Translations under genes and position numbers: made by a program
NCBI GenBank assembly: GCA_965204705.1
Contig: OZ242006.1
Location: 1,922,001-1,986,000, forward strand
From: Bin5 sp965204705
GTDB taxonomy: Bacteria > Chloroflexota > Anaerolineae > Caldilineales > Caldilineaceae
DNA: 64,000 nt
Direction: 5' to 3'
Notes under the pieces: generated by a model
Seen by the model: the letters and a program-made list of their open reading frames with translations, nothing else
What the model was told of the DNA's origin: nothing
The model's database searches: none
Part shown: positions 8,185 to 16,580 of the stretch, one piece after another
Numbering within the stretch: position 1 is the stretch's first letter
Layout of the letters: every line of letters begins with the position of its first letter

Positions 8185-9669
8185 CTACCGGAAACGAGGT
8201 TCTTCCACCGGCATGTCTGGTGCCGTCGGCGTCGCCATATCCTGCGAAAAAGATGCATCCCCGCGCCCAGCACGCCTTTCCTCGGACCAGTCTTGCTGAC
8301 TGCTTCGGGCCGGACTCGGCTGCCTGACATACTCGTCGCTCTGGATAGCCCTTCCGAAACCATAGAAGAACAAGCCTAACGGTACACAGACAATACTGCC
8401 GCTGACAAGCCCCCATAGTCCTAACGCTACCATGCCGATTACCTGCGCCTGGAACTGGCCCAGAAAGTCACTCCGAAAGCCTGGGGCGGCCAGCAGACCC
8501 GTGACGCCCTGCCCGCTAACGCCCAAATAGCTGCCGGTACCTACCTGCTGCCAACCCGCCCCCGCGGCGCCATCGGCAAAAATACCTACGCACAGCAGTC
8601 CGATTGCCGCGGGAATCCCCGCAGTGGCGAATATGCCGGCGCCATCTTCAAGGCGGAATACTCTGTGCAGTGCGTAAGTCACAAATGGTACACTGCCCCC
8701 GGCGAGCACCCCTGTCAGCAGTGCGCCCGCGTGCCCGGGAAAGGGCCCCGCTGCCAGTCCGGCTATGACACCGGCAACCAGACCGCGCGCGCTCATCCCA
8801 GGATCGCTCGTGCCGGTTACAAACCACGTGTAGAGCAAGGGAACTGTCACGCCGCCTGTAGCATACAGCAGGCCGTTGACCGCCGTTCGCATCGCCGCAT
8901 AAGAGGTCGTCCCCGGCTGTTGAACTGGGCTTGCCCACACCCAGGCCATAACGCCGGCCATCACAAACAACGAGCCCACGACCGCGAGCAGAGGCAGGTG
9001 AACAGTAGGTAGTTCAGAATTGGCTGCCTGGCTCCGGGCATGCGCCCGCGGCGGCCACACAAAAAGGGCCGCCAGAGATGCCGAAGCCGATACAAGAAAA
9101 ACTGTGCCCCCGCCGCCGAAATCCACCAACCCGTGTCCCAAGCCGACGTTTTTCCCCAAAGCGGCCAGCCAGCCTCCGCCTTGAACCCAGTTGCCGGCAA
9201 GCGGATAGACAAACGCCCCCATAACCAGCGCGATGATCAGCGTTGCAAGCGCTGGGGCCCGCCCTCTAAGAGCCAGTACAGGCAACAGCGCCGCGGTCAT
9301 AGACCACGGCACGTGCGCCAGAAATAGGCCCATCGCCGGCGGAGTCGCCGCCGGGCCGGATAAGAACCACCCATCAAGTCCCGCCGCAATCCAGCCTACG
9401 CCCCAACCCTCAGGAAGAGGGCTCCATCCTCTCAACAGGCCAGATAACTCTGGGTGATCGGTGTACAAGAAACCGACGCTGCCGAACTGAAATGCAAAGC
9501 CGGCCGCCCAATACCCCAGCCCCGCCAGGCAAAAGGCCGCCATGCCTCCCAATGCGGCATCCCATGCTCGTTGCGCCCTCATCCCGCACGCCGCAACCAG
9601 AACGATCCCGCCCGGCAGAAGAAAGGCCAAGCCGGCGGCGGTCAGATTCCAAAGATTTGAACTGTCCAT
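8185..9669 (-). CDS. Divergent ammonium-transporter (Amt/Rh) homologue lacking the twin pore histidines
   Basis: 494-residue polytopic membrane protein with the Amt/Mep fold: an N-terminal LLPGGIVLVAACGM helix, the family block YPLAGNWVQGGGWLAALG (about 155-172), and TM regions that align with AmtB. The two pore histidines are absent. The DFAGGTVVH segment reads DFGGGGTVFL (about 183-192). The segment aligned without gaps to the AmtB H318 region reads GIFATAGIPAAIG, with Ala near residue 350. The C-terminus is long, hydrophilic and Pro/Ser-rich. An upstream ATG at 9765 would add 32 polar residues; the start at 9669 is chosen because the first helix follows it directly. No glnK/glnB gene is adjacent. 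It may carry another solute or act as a sensor; ammonium transport should not be assumed. Confidence 0.72.
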   Translation of the reverse strand: MDSSNLWNLTAAGLAFLLPGGIVLVAACGMRAQRAWDAALGGMAAFCLAGLGYWAAGFAFQFGSVGFLYTDHPELSGLLRGWSPLPEGWGVGWIAAGLDGWFLSGPAATPPAMGLFLAHVPWSMTAALLPVLALRGRAPALATLIIALVMGAFVYPLAGNWVQGGGWLAALGKNVGLGHGLVDFGGGGTVFLVSASASLAALFVWPPRAHARSQAANSELPTVHLPLLAVVGSLFVMAGVMAWVWASPVQQPGTTSYAAMRTAVNGLLYATGGVTVPLLYTWFVTGTSDPGMSARGLVAGVIAGLAAGPFPGHAGALLTGVLAGGSVPFVTYALHRVFRLEDGAGIFATAGIPAAIGLLCVGIFADGAAGAGWQQVGTGSYLGVSGQGVTGLLAAPGFRSDFLGQFQAQVIGMVALGLWGLVSGSIVCVPLGLFFYGFGRAIQSDEYVRQPSPARSSQQDWSEERRAGRGDASFSQDMATPTAPDMPVEEPRFR

Positions 9670-9953
9670 AGAAGTGCAATACCTGCGACGGCCCACTGAA
9701 AGCGGTAGCGCGCGGCCGTTGACGCACCGGACTTGCTCGACTACGAGGCCAGCCTGAGTTCCCATCCTGCGGAACCATTCTGCCTCCGTTGTACGTTCAC
9801 CCTAGAATATCAGACAAACGGTAACCCAACAAAGGATATGCTGAAGCCAAACTGCCCGCGCGTTGGTCTTGACCGAGCCCGGTGTTACAATTGGCTGGTT
9901 GCCGGACCAACGTTCAACGGGGCCGCGAAGGCCCAATACTTGAAAGCACCATC
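9670..9953. other. Divergent intergenic region, Amt homologue / mltG
   Basis: About 284 bases between opposite-strand genes. TACAAT at 9886-9891 looks like a -10 box for mltG, preceded after 17 bases only by a weak TTGGTC. No repeat or RNA gene seen. Confidence 0.3.
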
Positions 9954-11204
9954 GTGGAAAGAGAAGCCGTTGCTCGCAGCTTCGATAGACAGGCGCAAAA
10001 GGAGCCGTTGCTCCTGAACCTGACTCGCGCATCGTTCCTGATAATGGTGCTCTTAGTACTGTGGGGCGTCGTGATCGTGTCGCGCGCCCACCTCACGGAA
10101 CAGTTTCTGGCCGTCGAGCGACAGTCGGACGCCCTGATCGATCCCGATGAAGGAGAGGACGCGCTGACACCGGAGAACATTGAGGCGCAAATTCTGGCCC
10201 TCACTCTAAGACTCCGTGAAGAAGAATTGCTAATTCCAGTTGGCGCCGATCCCCGACCACGGGCATTCACTATCAACCCCGGCGAACCTGCCCGCTACAT
10301 CGCGGCACGCCTCGCCGCGGCCGGCTTCATTCACGATGCGGACCTCTTCAACCTCTATCTGCGAGTGGAAAAGCTGGACAGAAATATTGAAGCCGGCAAC
10401 TTCATGCTCGCAGAGTCTATGACCATTCCGGAGATCGCCCGCGAACTGCAACAGGCGCGCTTCGAAGAGGTACTGGTTACCATTCCAGAAGGCTTCCGGG
10501 CCGAAGAGATCGCCGAGCGCTTGGCCGAGAACTTCGTTATTGACAGCCAACGTTTCCTGACAGCGGTGCGCCAGCCCCAGAACTTGGCCCTGTTGGACGA
10601 CTACGATTTCCTGAGCAATCTCGCTCCAGGTGATTCACTGGAAGGCTATCTCTTCCCCGACACTTACCGTTTTCCCGTAAACTCAAGTGGGCCAGAAATC
10701 GTCCTCGTTTCTATGCTGGATAACTTTGCCAATCGGGTCGGCGCGGGGGGCCTCAGTGGGGGCAGCAGTGGCATGAGCGGCCAAGACCTGATTACCCTGG
10801 CATCCATCGTGGAAAGGGAAGCCGTCCAGGATGATGAACGCCCACTGATCGCAAGCGTATACCTGAATCGACTCAACAATGGCTGCCCTGATGTTGGTGG
10901 GACATATCTCCAGGCAGACCCAACAGTGCAGTACGCCAAGGGCACGACTGGCAACTGGTGGTGGAAACCACAGACCATCCAGGAATATGCTCAAGTGGAA
11001 AGCCTCTACAACACCTACCTGCATCCGGGACTACCTCCTGGTCCTATCGCCAGCCCAGGCTTGCGAGCCATTGAGGCGACCAGTAATCCAACGCAAACGG
11101 CCTACTGTTTCTTCCTTGCTACCGGTGACGAAGGCCGCCACGTCTTCGCCCAAACGCTGGCTGAGCACGAACGGAATTTCGCGATCTACGGCTATCAGCC
11201 TTAG
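9954..11204 (+). CDS. mltG: Endolytic murein transglycosylase MltG (YceG-like)
   Basis: Membrane-anchored lytic transglycosylase that cleaves nascent glycan strands and sets strand length. A single TM helix (ASFLIMVLLVLWGVVIV) lies close to the N-terminus, followed by a periplasmic part with LysM-like segments (FTINPGEPARYIAARLAAAG and VTIPEGFRAEEIAERLAE) and the catalytic LASIVEREAV motif, with Glu near residue 287. The late YAQVESLYNTYLHPGLPPGPI and NPTQTAYCFFLA blocks are also family-specific. The start is uncertain: GTG 9954 is chosen because a possible -10 box overlaps the alternative GTG at 9882. Confidence 0.93.
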   Translation: MEREAVARSFDRQAQKEPLLLNLTRASFLIMVLLVLWGVVIVSRAHLTEQFLAVERQSDALIDPDEGEDALTPENIEAQILALTLRLREEELLIPVGADPRPRAFTINPGEPARYIAARLAAAGFIHDADLFNLYLRVEKLDRNIEAGNFMLAESMTIPEIARELQQARFEEVLVTIPEGFRAEEIAERLAENFVIDSQRFLTAVRQPQNLALLDDYDFLSNLAPGDSLEGYLFPDTYRFPVNSSGPEIVLVSMLDNFANRVGAGGLSGGSSGMSGQDLITLASIVEREAVQDDERPLIASVYLNRLNNGCPDVGGTYLQADPTVQYAKGTTGNWWWKPQTIQEYAQVESLYNTYLHPGLPPGPIASPGLRAIEATSNPTQTAYCFFLATGDEGRHVFAQTLAEHERNFAIYGYQP

Positions 11205-11283
11205 AGGGTATCCTATAGAAGATTGGTGTCAGTTGGAGCTGGGTTTGGTCGGGTACCGAGTGCTACGTTCGGGCGAAACATCT

Positions 11284-12267
11284 GTGGTCCCAAAAATTTC
11301 CGCGCTGCAAAGTGTCTATGGTAGGATTGGCCGCGCCCTATCCTTAGCTCGCGTTGCATCCTGTATCTTGTTTTCCCTGTCTATCCTTTCCTGCAATTCC
11401 ACGCGGCCTGTTGTGAAGATCGGTCTGTTGGCTCCCTTTGAAGGCCTGCATCGAGAGAGTGGATACGAAGCTCTTACTGCCATGCGCGCGGCGCTGGCGG
11501 ACTATCCGCTCGATAAATTCGAAGCACTGCCCCTCGCGTTAGATACCTCAGCCGACCCAGCGCAGGCCCGCCGTGCAGCCGTCAAAATGCTCCGCGACGA
11601 AGCTGTCGCGGCCGTGGTTGGGCCTCTGCAGTCCCGTCAGGTCTCCGCTGTGGCCGACGTCATCGCCGCCTCAGGCATAGAATGGCAGCCGCAGACTCGA
11701 CCGGCCTCTATTGAGGCAGCGCACTCTATGATCGAGGTGACTATCGCCCAGATGTCCGGGACGAACATAGCCGTTGCCGGCCTGGACTTCGGTTGGCCGC
11801 AGAACGCCTCCAGGCAGTGGTCTTCGAAGACCGGCAAGTCTGTGACTGTAGTCGACGCCGTGGCTGACGCCGCGACAGCGAATGCTGTGCTCTGGCTTGG
11901 TAGTGCCGCTGAAGGCGCGGAGTTTCTGGGCCGCCTCCGAACCCTCGGCCCTGCGGTTCCCTTCTGGACGACGGCAGTTGCCGCCGATCCGGTATTTCTC
12001 TCGCTGTTGTTGGATCGGCTGGAAGGCACGCCACCTGGGCCCATCTATTGGGTAGTGGATTTGGGCGCAAATGCAGACCAGTACCAGGACTGGGCCGCGG
12101 AGCATGAGAACGCAACACCAACAGCCTTTGCCGTCTACCTTGCCACCCGGCGGGCATTGCAGCAGATTTCCGGCAATGACCTTCCTTTGAATGAGCATGA
12201 GCTGGCAGTCTTTACGCTCGACCTCGAGGGGAATTTCGAACTGACGGAGATCGTGCGGATTCCTTGA
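11284..12267 (+). CDS. Periplasmic-binding-protein-like lipoprotein (branched-chain amino acid receptor type)
   Basis: About 327 residues. A hydrophobic signal segment ends in the lipobox ILSC. The mature part begins VVKIGLLAPFEGLHRESGYEAL and contains VAAVVGPLQSRQVSAVADVIAASGI, the Peripla_BP_6/LivJ pattern. No permease or ATPase genes are adjacent, so it is an orphan receptor or part of a signalling system. The start is uncertain: there is no ATG before the signal peptide, and GTG codons at 11260 and 11284 are the candidates. It follows mltG by about 80 bases and may share its transcript. Confidence 0.7.
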   Translation: MVPKISALQSVYGRIGRALSLARVASCILFSLSILSCNSTRPVVKIGLLAPFEGLHRESGYEALTAMRAALADYPLDKFEALPLALDTSADPAQARRAAVKMLRDEAVAAVVGPLQSRQVSAVADVIAASGIEWQPQTRPASIEAAHSMIEVTIAQMSGTNIAVAGLDFGWPQNASRQWSSKTGKSVTVVDAVADAATANAVLWLGSAAEGAEFLGRLRTLGPAVPFWTTAVAADPVFLSLLLDRLEGTPPGPIYWVVDLGANADQYQDWAAEHENATPTAFAVYLATRRALQQISGNDLPLNEHELAVFTLDLEGNFELTEIVRIP

Positions 12268-12334
12268 CGCCAAACTGGCTGGTGTGCCATTCGGACTCGT
12301 TTAAGCCACTACAGAATCTACTGCAGAACCCCAA

Positions 12335-13543
12335 ATGCGCCTTCTCTTCATCTCTTGGGAGTACCCCCCCAATGTAGTAGGTGGAATAGGCAGACACGTG
12401 TCCGAGCTTGTTCGGGCATTCATTGCCCTCACGGGCGAGTCAACGCCGCCCTTCCACCTGGATCTGCTGACACCTTACAGCGGTAGTGCGCCCTACCTCG
12501 AAGAACTGTCGGAGTCGGTGACGATACACCGGGTGGAAACCCCTTCGGTAAACCCCCTGGACCTCTTTAACAGCGTTGTCGACAATAACCGTTACCTCGT
12601 CTCGAAGGCAATGGAACTGCACGACCACAACCCGTACTCGCTAATTCACGTACACGATTGGTTGACCGCCTCAGCAGGTATCGAACTGAAGCATGCCTGG
12701 AAAATTCCTCTCGTTACCACCATTCACGCTACCGAAAGAGGTCGACACCAGTCACATCTGCCCAGTGAAACGAGCCATAGTATCAATCAGCTGGAGTGGC
12801 AAGTCTGCTTTGAGTCTTGGCGCCTGATCGTTTGCAGCTCCTACATGGCTGGCGAGCTGCGCAGTTTCTTCGACGTGCCGCTGGACAAGGTAACCCTCAT
12901 CCCTAATGGCGTTGACGTCACGCCATTTCAGTTCTGCTCAGAGGAGCGAGTTCGCGAGTTGCAGGCCAGATTCGCGCCTCACGGCGAAAAACTGCTGTTT
13001 TACATCGGACGCATCACACCGGAGAAGGGCGTGCATGTACTGCTGCAAGCGCTTCCCTCCATTCGCGACAAACATCCTGACGTGCGTCTGATTGTGGCTG
13101 GCAGAAACAGCGAGCAGTTACAGCCGCTGGTCGATGAGTTGGGAGTCGGGGAAGCCGTTGAACTATTGGGGTTTATCGACAGTGAAACGCGCGACTGCCT
13201 CTACCGCAGCGTCGATGCAGCCGTCTTTCCCAGCCTGTACGAGCCCTTTGGCATCGTTGCGCTTGAAGCCATGGCCGCCGATTGTAGCGTCATCGCCAGC
13301 GAAGTCGGCGGGCTGGCCGAGGTCGTCGACCACCGGCGCACAGGTCTGACTGTGCGAGTCAATGATACGCAAAGTATTGCCTGGGCAGTTGACCAGCTAC
13401 TCACCGATCCCGTTCAGGCCCAGGCCATGCGTGCTCGGGCATTGCAAGAGGTCACACGCTCTTACAACTGGCTTACCATCGCCGCTTCGACCCTGAACAT
13501 GTACAGGGCAGTGGTGGCGCAAAGGCAGGACATCAACTGGTGA
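12335..13543 (+). CDS. GT4-family glycosyltransferase (glycogen/starch-synthase-like)
   Basis: 402-residue GT-B enzyme. It opens with MRLLFISWEYPPNVVGGIG, the pattern of glycogen-synthase-like GT4 proteins including the Gly-rich nucleotide-sugar loop. The C-terminal half has FYIGRITPEKGVHVLLQA and the donor-binding motif FPSLYEPFGIVALEAMA with its two Glu residues. Such enzymes make glycogen, glucosylglycerate or cell-surface glycans; the acceptor is unknown. Its stop codon overlaps the 3' end of the convergent phosphorylase gene by 11 bases (13533-13543). Confidence 0.88.
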   Translation: MRLLFISWEYPPNVVGGIGRHVSELVRAFIALTGESTPPFHLDLLTPYSGSAPYLEELSESVTIHRVETPSVNPLDLFNSVVDNNRYLVSKAMELHDHNPYSLIHVHDWLTASAGIELKHAWKIPLVTTIHATERGRHQSHLPSETSHSINQLEWQVCFESWRLIVCSSYMAGELRSFFDVPLDKVTLIPNGVDVTPFQFCSEERVRELQARFAPHGEKLLFYIGRITPEKGVHVLLQALPSIRDKHPDVRLIVAGRNSEQLQPLVDELGVGEAVELLGFIDSETRDCLYRSVDAAVFPSLYEPFGIVALEAMAADCSVIASEVGGLAEVVDHRRTGLTVRVNDTQSIAWAVDQLLTDPVQAQAMRARALQEVTRSYNWLTIAASTLNMYRAVVAQRQDINW

Positions 13544-14957
13544 TCCGGTCCAGTATGATCGTCCGCTCTGGCCACAGTGGTGCCGCATCCTTCCCAGCCC
13601 CGGCTGCCTGACCACCTGCTCCTTCGTCCTCTTGGACCGGCTCCAAAAGGGGCTCGTCAGCGAAACTGTAAGCGTTCAGTACACGTTCCGCCGCGAGACG
13701 GGCCGCGTCAGCGTCAGCCGCGTGCACGGTACACAGTCGATCCCCGACCGAAACCGTATCACCCACCTTCGAAGTCAGGACAACGCCAACGCGGTGATCG
13801 ATTGCGTCGCCCTTGCGCTGCCGGCCCCCGCCTAGTGCTACCACGGCAAGGCCAACCGCTCGCGCATCCAAACCGCTGACAACGCCGTCCCGCGTCGCGT
13901 TCAAATCTACTTTCACCGGCGCACTGGCCAGTCGCTCCGGACTCACAACCGCGGCCTCTTCACCACCTTGAGCCCCCACAAATTGAACGAACTTGTCAAA
14001 GGCCTTTCCGGATTCGATAGCCTCCTGAACTCTATGCCGGGCTGCTTTGCTTCCGGCAACGCCTCTCCCCGCCCCCTGTTCCGCGCCGAGTTCAGGGTTG
14101 CCCAGCAGCAGCATCTCCGACGCCACCTCCTGCGTCAGCTGCCGGAAGTCCGGCGGTCCTCCTCCCTGGAGTGTATCGATAGCCTCCCGAACTTCGAGAA
14201 TGTTGCCGACTGCCCTGCCCAAGGGTTGGTCCATCGCCGTAACCAGCGCTGTCACCCGGCGCCCTGCGCCCTTCCCGATCGAGACCATCAACTCAGCCAA
14301 CTCCTTGGCCTCGTCCAGTGACTCCATGAATGCCCCCCGCCCGCACTTTACATCCAGTACGATAGCATCGGCCCCGGCGGCAAGTTTCTTGCTCATAATG
14401 CTGCCCGCGATGAGAGGCAAACTGGGCACCGTGCCCGTGACATCCCGCAACGAATAGAGCAGCCGATCTGCCGGCGCGAGCGTGGCCGTCTGGGCTGCGA
14501 CGACCAGCCCCACCTCCCTCAGTTGGCGGCGAAACTGCGCCGTACTGAGACTGGCGCTCCAGCCGGGTATGCCCTCCAACTTGTCGATCGTGCCCCCGGA
14601 AAAGCTGAGCCCGCGGCCGCTCATTTTGCCCACCGGTAAACCGCAAGCTGCCACTATCGCCCCGACTGTTAAAGTAGTCTTGTCGCCGACGCCGCCACTG
14701 GAATGTTTATCCACGATCAACTCTTCCGAGCCTGCCAGTTCGCGCAGATCGAGCGTCTCTCCGCTGCAGGCCATTGCCAGCGTGAGTGCAGTCGACTCTG
14801 CTGCTGTCATACCTCGAAAGTAGACCGCCATCGCCCAGGCCGCAATCTGGTAGTCGGGGATCGCCCCCGCAACGATTCCCTCCATCAGGAATCCCAGCTC
14901 ATCGGCACTGTGTTCGCCGCCGTCGCGCTTCTTAGTGATTAAGTCGACTACGTTCAT
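13533..14957 (-). CDS. Pyrimidine-nucleoside (thymidine) phosphorylase
   Basis: 474-residue enzyme that phosphorolyses thymidine/uridine to the base plus (deoxy)ribose 1-phosphate. The N-terminus NVVDLITKKRDGGEHSADEL, the signature KMSGRGLSFSGGTIDKLE, and the phosphate/substrate loop VDKHSSGGVGDKTT are all present. It is about 35 residues longer than typical, with a Gly/Ala-rich insertion just before the C-terminus (about residues 445-460). The start at 14957 follows the family; the frame stays open upstream, but that stretch is antisense to trmFO and not conserved. It may act with the nucleoside-type ABC importer at 57.7-62.8 kb. Confidence 0.93.
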   Translation of the reverse strand: MNVVDLITKKRDGGEHSADELGFLMEGIVAGAIPDYQIAAWAMAVYFRGMTAAESTALTLAMACSGETLDLRELAGSEELIVDKHSSGGVGDKTTLTVGAIVAACGLPVGKMSGRGLSFSGGTIDKLEGIPGWSASLSTAQFRRQLREVGLVVAAQTATLAPADRLLYSLRDVTGTVPSLPLIAGSIMSKKLAAGADAIVLDVKCGRGAFMESLDEAKELAELMVSIGKGAGRRVTALVTAMDQPLGRAVGNILEVREAIDTLQGGGPPDFRQLTQEVASEMLLLGNPELGAEQGAGRGVAGSKAARHRVQEAIESGKAFDKFVQFVGAQGGEEAAVVSPERLASAPVKVDLNATRDGVVSGLDARAVGLAVVALGGGRQRKGDAIDHRVGVVLTSKVGDTVSVGDRLCTVHAADADAARLAAERVLNAYSFADEPLLEPVQEDEGAGGQAAGAGKDAAPLWPERTIILDRITS

Positions 14958-15132
14958 CTTGAGTTTCTTTGGCGCCCTGCGCCTTGGTGGTAAACTTGCA
15001 CAATGCTGTGGTAGGGCCGCAGATACCGCAAGTACGCCTGATTCGCGCGCGCCGGACACACTTCGGCCGCCCCGCATATACCCCAGGTAGTCCCATTCTG
15101 AACAGCGTTTCATTATCCATCCAGAGCGAAAA

Positions 15133-16500
15133 ATGGGCAAGACAGTTACAGTAGTAGGAGGTGGGCTGGCGGGCACGGAAGCAGCCTGGCAGCTGGCACA
15201 ACGCGGATTCGCCGTCCGACTCTTTGAAATGCGACCCGTGCGGCAAACACCTGCCCACGTCACCGACCGTCTGGCTGAGCTGGTCTGCTCGAATTCCATG
15301 GGCAGTACCCTGCCCGACCGGGCTCTCGGCATTCTCAAGAACGAAATGCTGCACATGGGCAGCTTCGTTATCCATACTGCCTTCAAACACGCCTTGCCGG
15401 CCGGACAGGCCCTCGCCGTCGGTCGGGATGAGTTCGCGGACGCGATCACCGGCCGCATCGCCGCGCACCCGCGAATCGAGCTGCTCCGCGAGGAGGTGAC
15501 GGCCATTCCCGAAGGCCCGACGATTCTTGCAACCGGCCCGTTGACCAGCGACGCTCTGACCCGCGCCGTCCAATCCCTGACCGGGCCCTATCTCTACTTC
15601 TACGATGCCATGGCGCCTATCGTCACGTCAGAGAGCATCGACACATCGATCGCCTTTCGCCGCAACCGCTGGGACAAGGCCGGCAGCGAAGGTACCGACG
15701 AAGGCGATTACCTGAACTGCCCGCTCGATCAGACCCAATACGAGGCATTTGTCGATGCGCTGCTTGCAGCCCCCAGGCTGGAACTGTCGGGGGCAGACAA
15801 AGAATTGGAGCGCTACTTTGAGGGCTGTATGCCGATCGAGGCGCTGGCGCAGCGAGGAAAAGACGCTCTAGCCTTCGGGCCGATGCGGCCCGTAGGGTTG
15901 CGTGACCCCGATACGGGGCAGCGCCCCTTCGCCGTCGTACAGCTCCGGCAGGACAATGTCGCCGGTACGCTCTATAACCTTGTCGGTTTCCAGACAAACG
16001 TGAAGTGGGGCGCACAAGCCGACATCCTGCGAATGATTCCGGGCCTCCAGGACGCTGAGTTCGTGCGACTTGGTCAGATGCACCGAAATACGTTCATCAA
16101 CAGCCCGACACTTCTACGACCCACGCTTCAATTCAAAGAAAGGGACGACCTCTTCTTTGCCGGGCAGATAACCGGCACCGAAGGGTATGTTGGCAGCGCG
16201 CTGGGGGGCCTCCTGGCCGGAATCAATATGGCCCGCTTGCTCGCAGGTGAATCTCCATTCCAACTGCCCCGCGCCGCCATGTCCGGGGCCCTCTTCCACT
16301 ACATCACCCACGCCTCCCCCAACGACTTTCAGCCCATGAAGGCAAACATGGGACTCCTGCCTCCTCTCCCCGAGCGTGTACGAAACAAGCGACAACGATA
16401 CGCCGCCTACGCCGACAGGGCGAAGCAAGAACTGGAAGACTTTCTCGTAAAGCAGGGATTCAGTTCGGTTGCTTGTCAGGAAAAACCGTTCCGAGTGTAA
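15133..16500 (+). CDS. trmFO: tRNA (m5U54) methyltransferase, FAD/folate dependent
   Basis: 455-residue flavoprotein that makes ribothymidine-54 in tRNA using methylene-tetrahydrofolate. It starts with the FAD Rossmann motif VVGGGLAGTEAAWQLAQRG, then LFEMRPVRQTPAH and LVCSNSMGSTLPDRALGILK with the conserved Cys/Asn block. The late GYVGSALGGLLAGINMARLL segment closes the FAD site. Length is normal for TrmFO and distinguishes it from the larger GidA/MnmG. Confidence 0.96.
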   Translation: MGKTVTVVGGGLAGTEAAWQLAQRGFAVRLFEMRPVRQTPAHVTDRLAELVCSNSMGSTLPDRALGILKNEMLHMGSFVIHTAFKHALPAGQALAVGRDEFADAITGRIAAHPRIELLREEVTAIPEGPTILATGPLTSDALTRAVQSLTGPYLYFYDAMAPIVTSESIDTSIAFRRNRWDKAGSEGTDEGDYLNCPLDQTQYEAFVDALLAAPRLELSGADKELERYFEGCMPIEALAQRGKDALAFGPMRPVGLRDPDTGQRPFAVVQLRQDNVAGTLYNLVGFQTNVKWGAQADILRMIPGLQDAEFVRLGQMHRNTFINSPTLLRPTLQFKERDDLFFAGQITGTEGYVGSALGGLLAGINMARLLAGESPFQLPRAAMSGALFHYITHASPNDFQPMKANMGLLPPLPERVRNKRQRYAAYADRAKQELEDFLVKQGFSSVACQEKPFRV

Positions 16501-16511
16501 GAAAAAAAGTA

Positions 16512-16533
16512 AGGCCCGGCAGACGCCGGGCCT
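16512..16533 (-). terminator. Intrinsic terminator between convergent trmFO and the SH3b lipoprotein gene
   Basis: Perfect 9-bp GC-rich stem (16512-16520 with 16525-16533) around AGAC. On the minus strand the stem is followed by TTACTTTTTTTC, a proper U-tract, so it best terminates the minus-strand gene. It may also stop trmFO transcripts. Confidence 0.8.
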
Positions 16534-16580
16534 CTAACTGCGAGGACACTTTCTGACTAAGGTTGGAACGTCAATTTCAG

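Noticed and set aside
14958..15506. Open frame extending pyrimidine-nucleoside phosphorylase by about 183 residues upstream
   Set aside because: It is antisense to trmFO, not conserved in the family, and the phosphorylase has its expected start at 14957.
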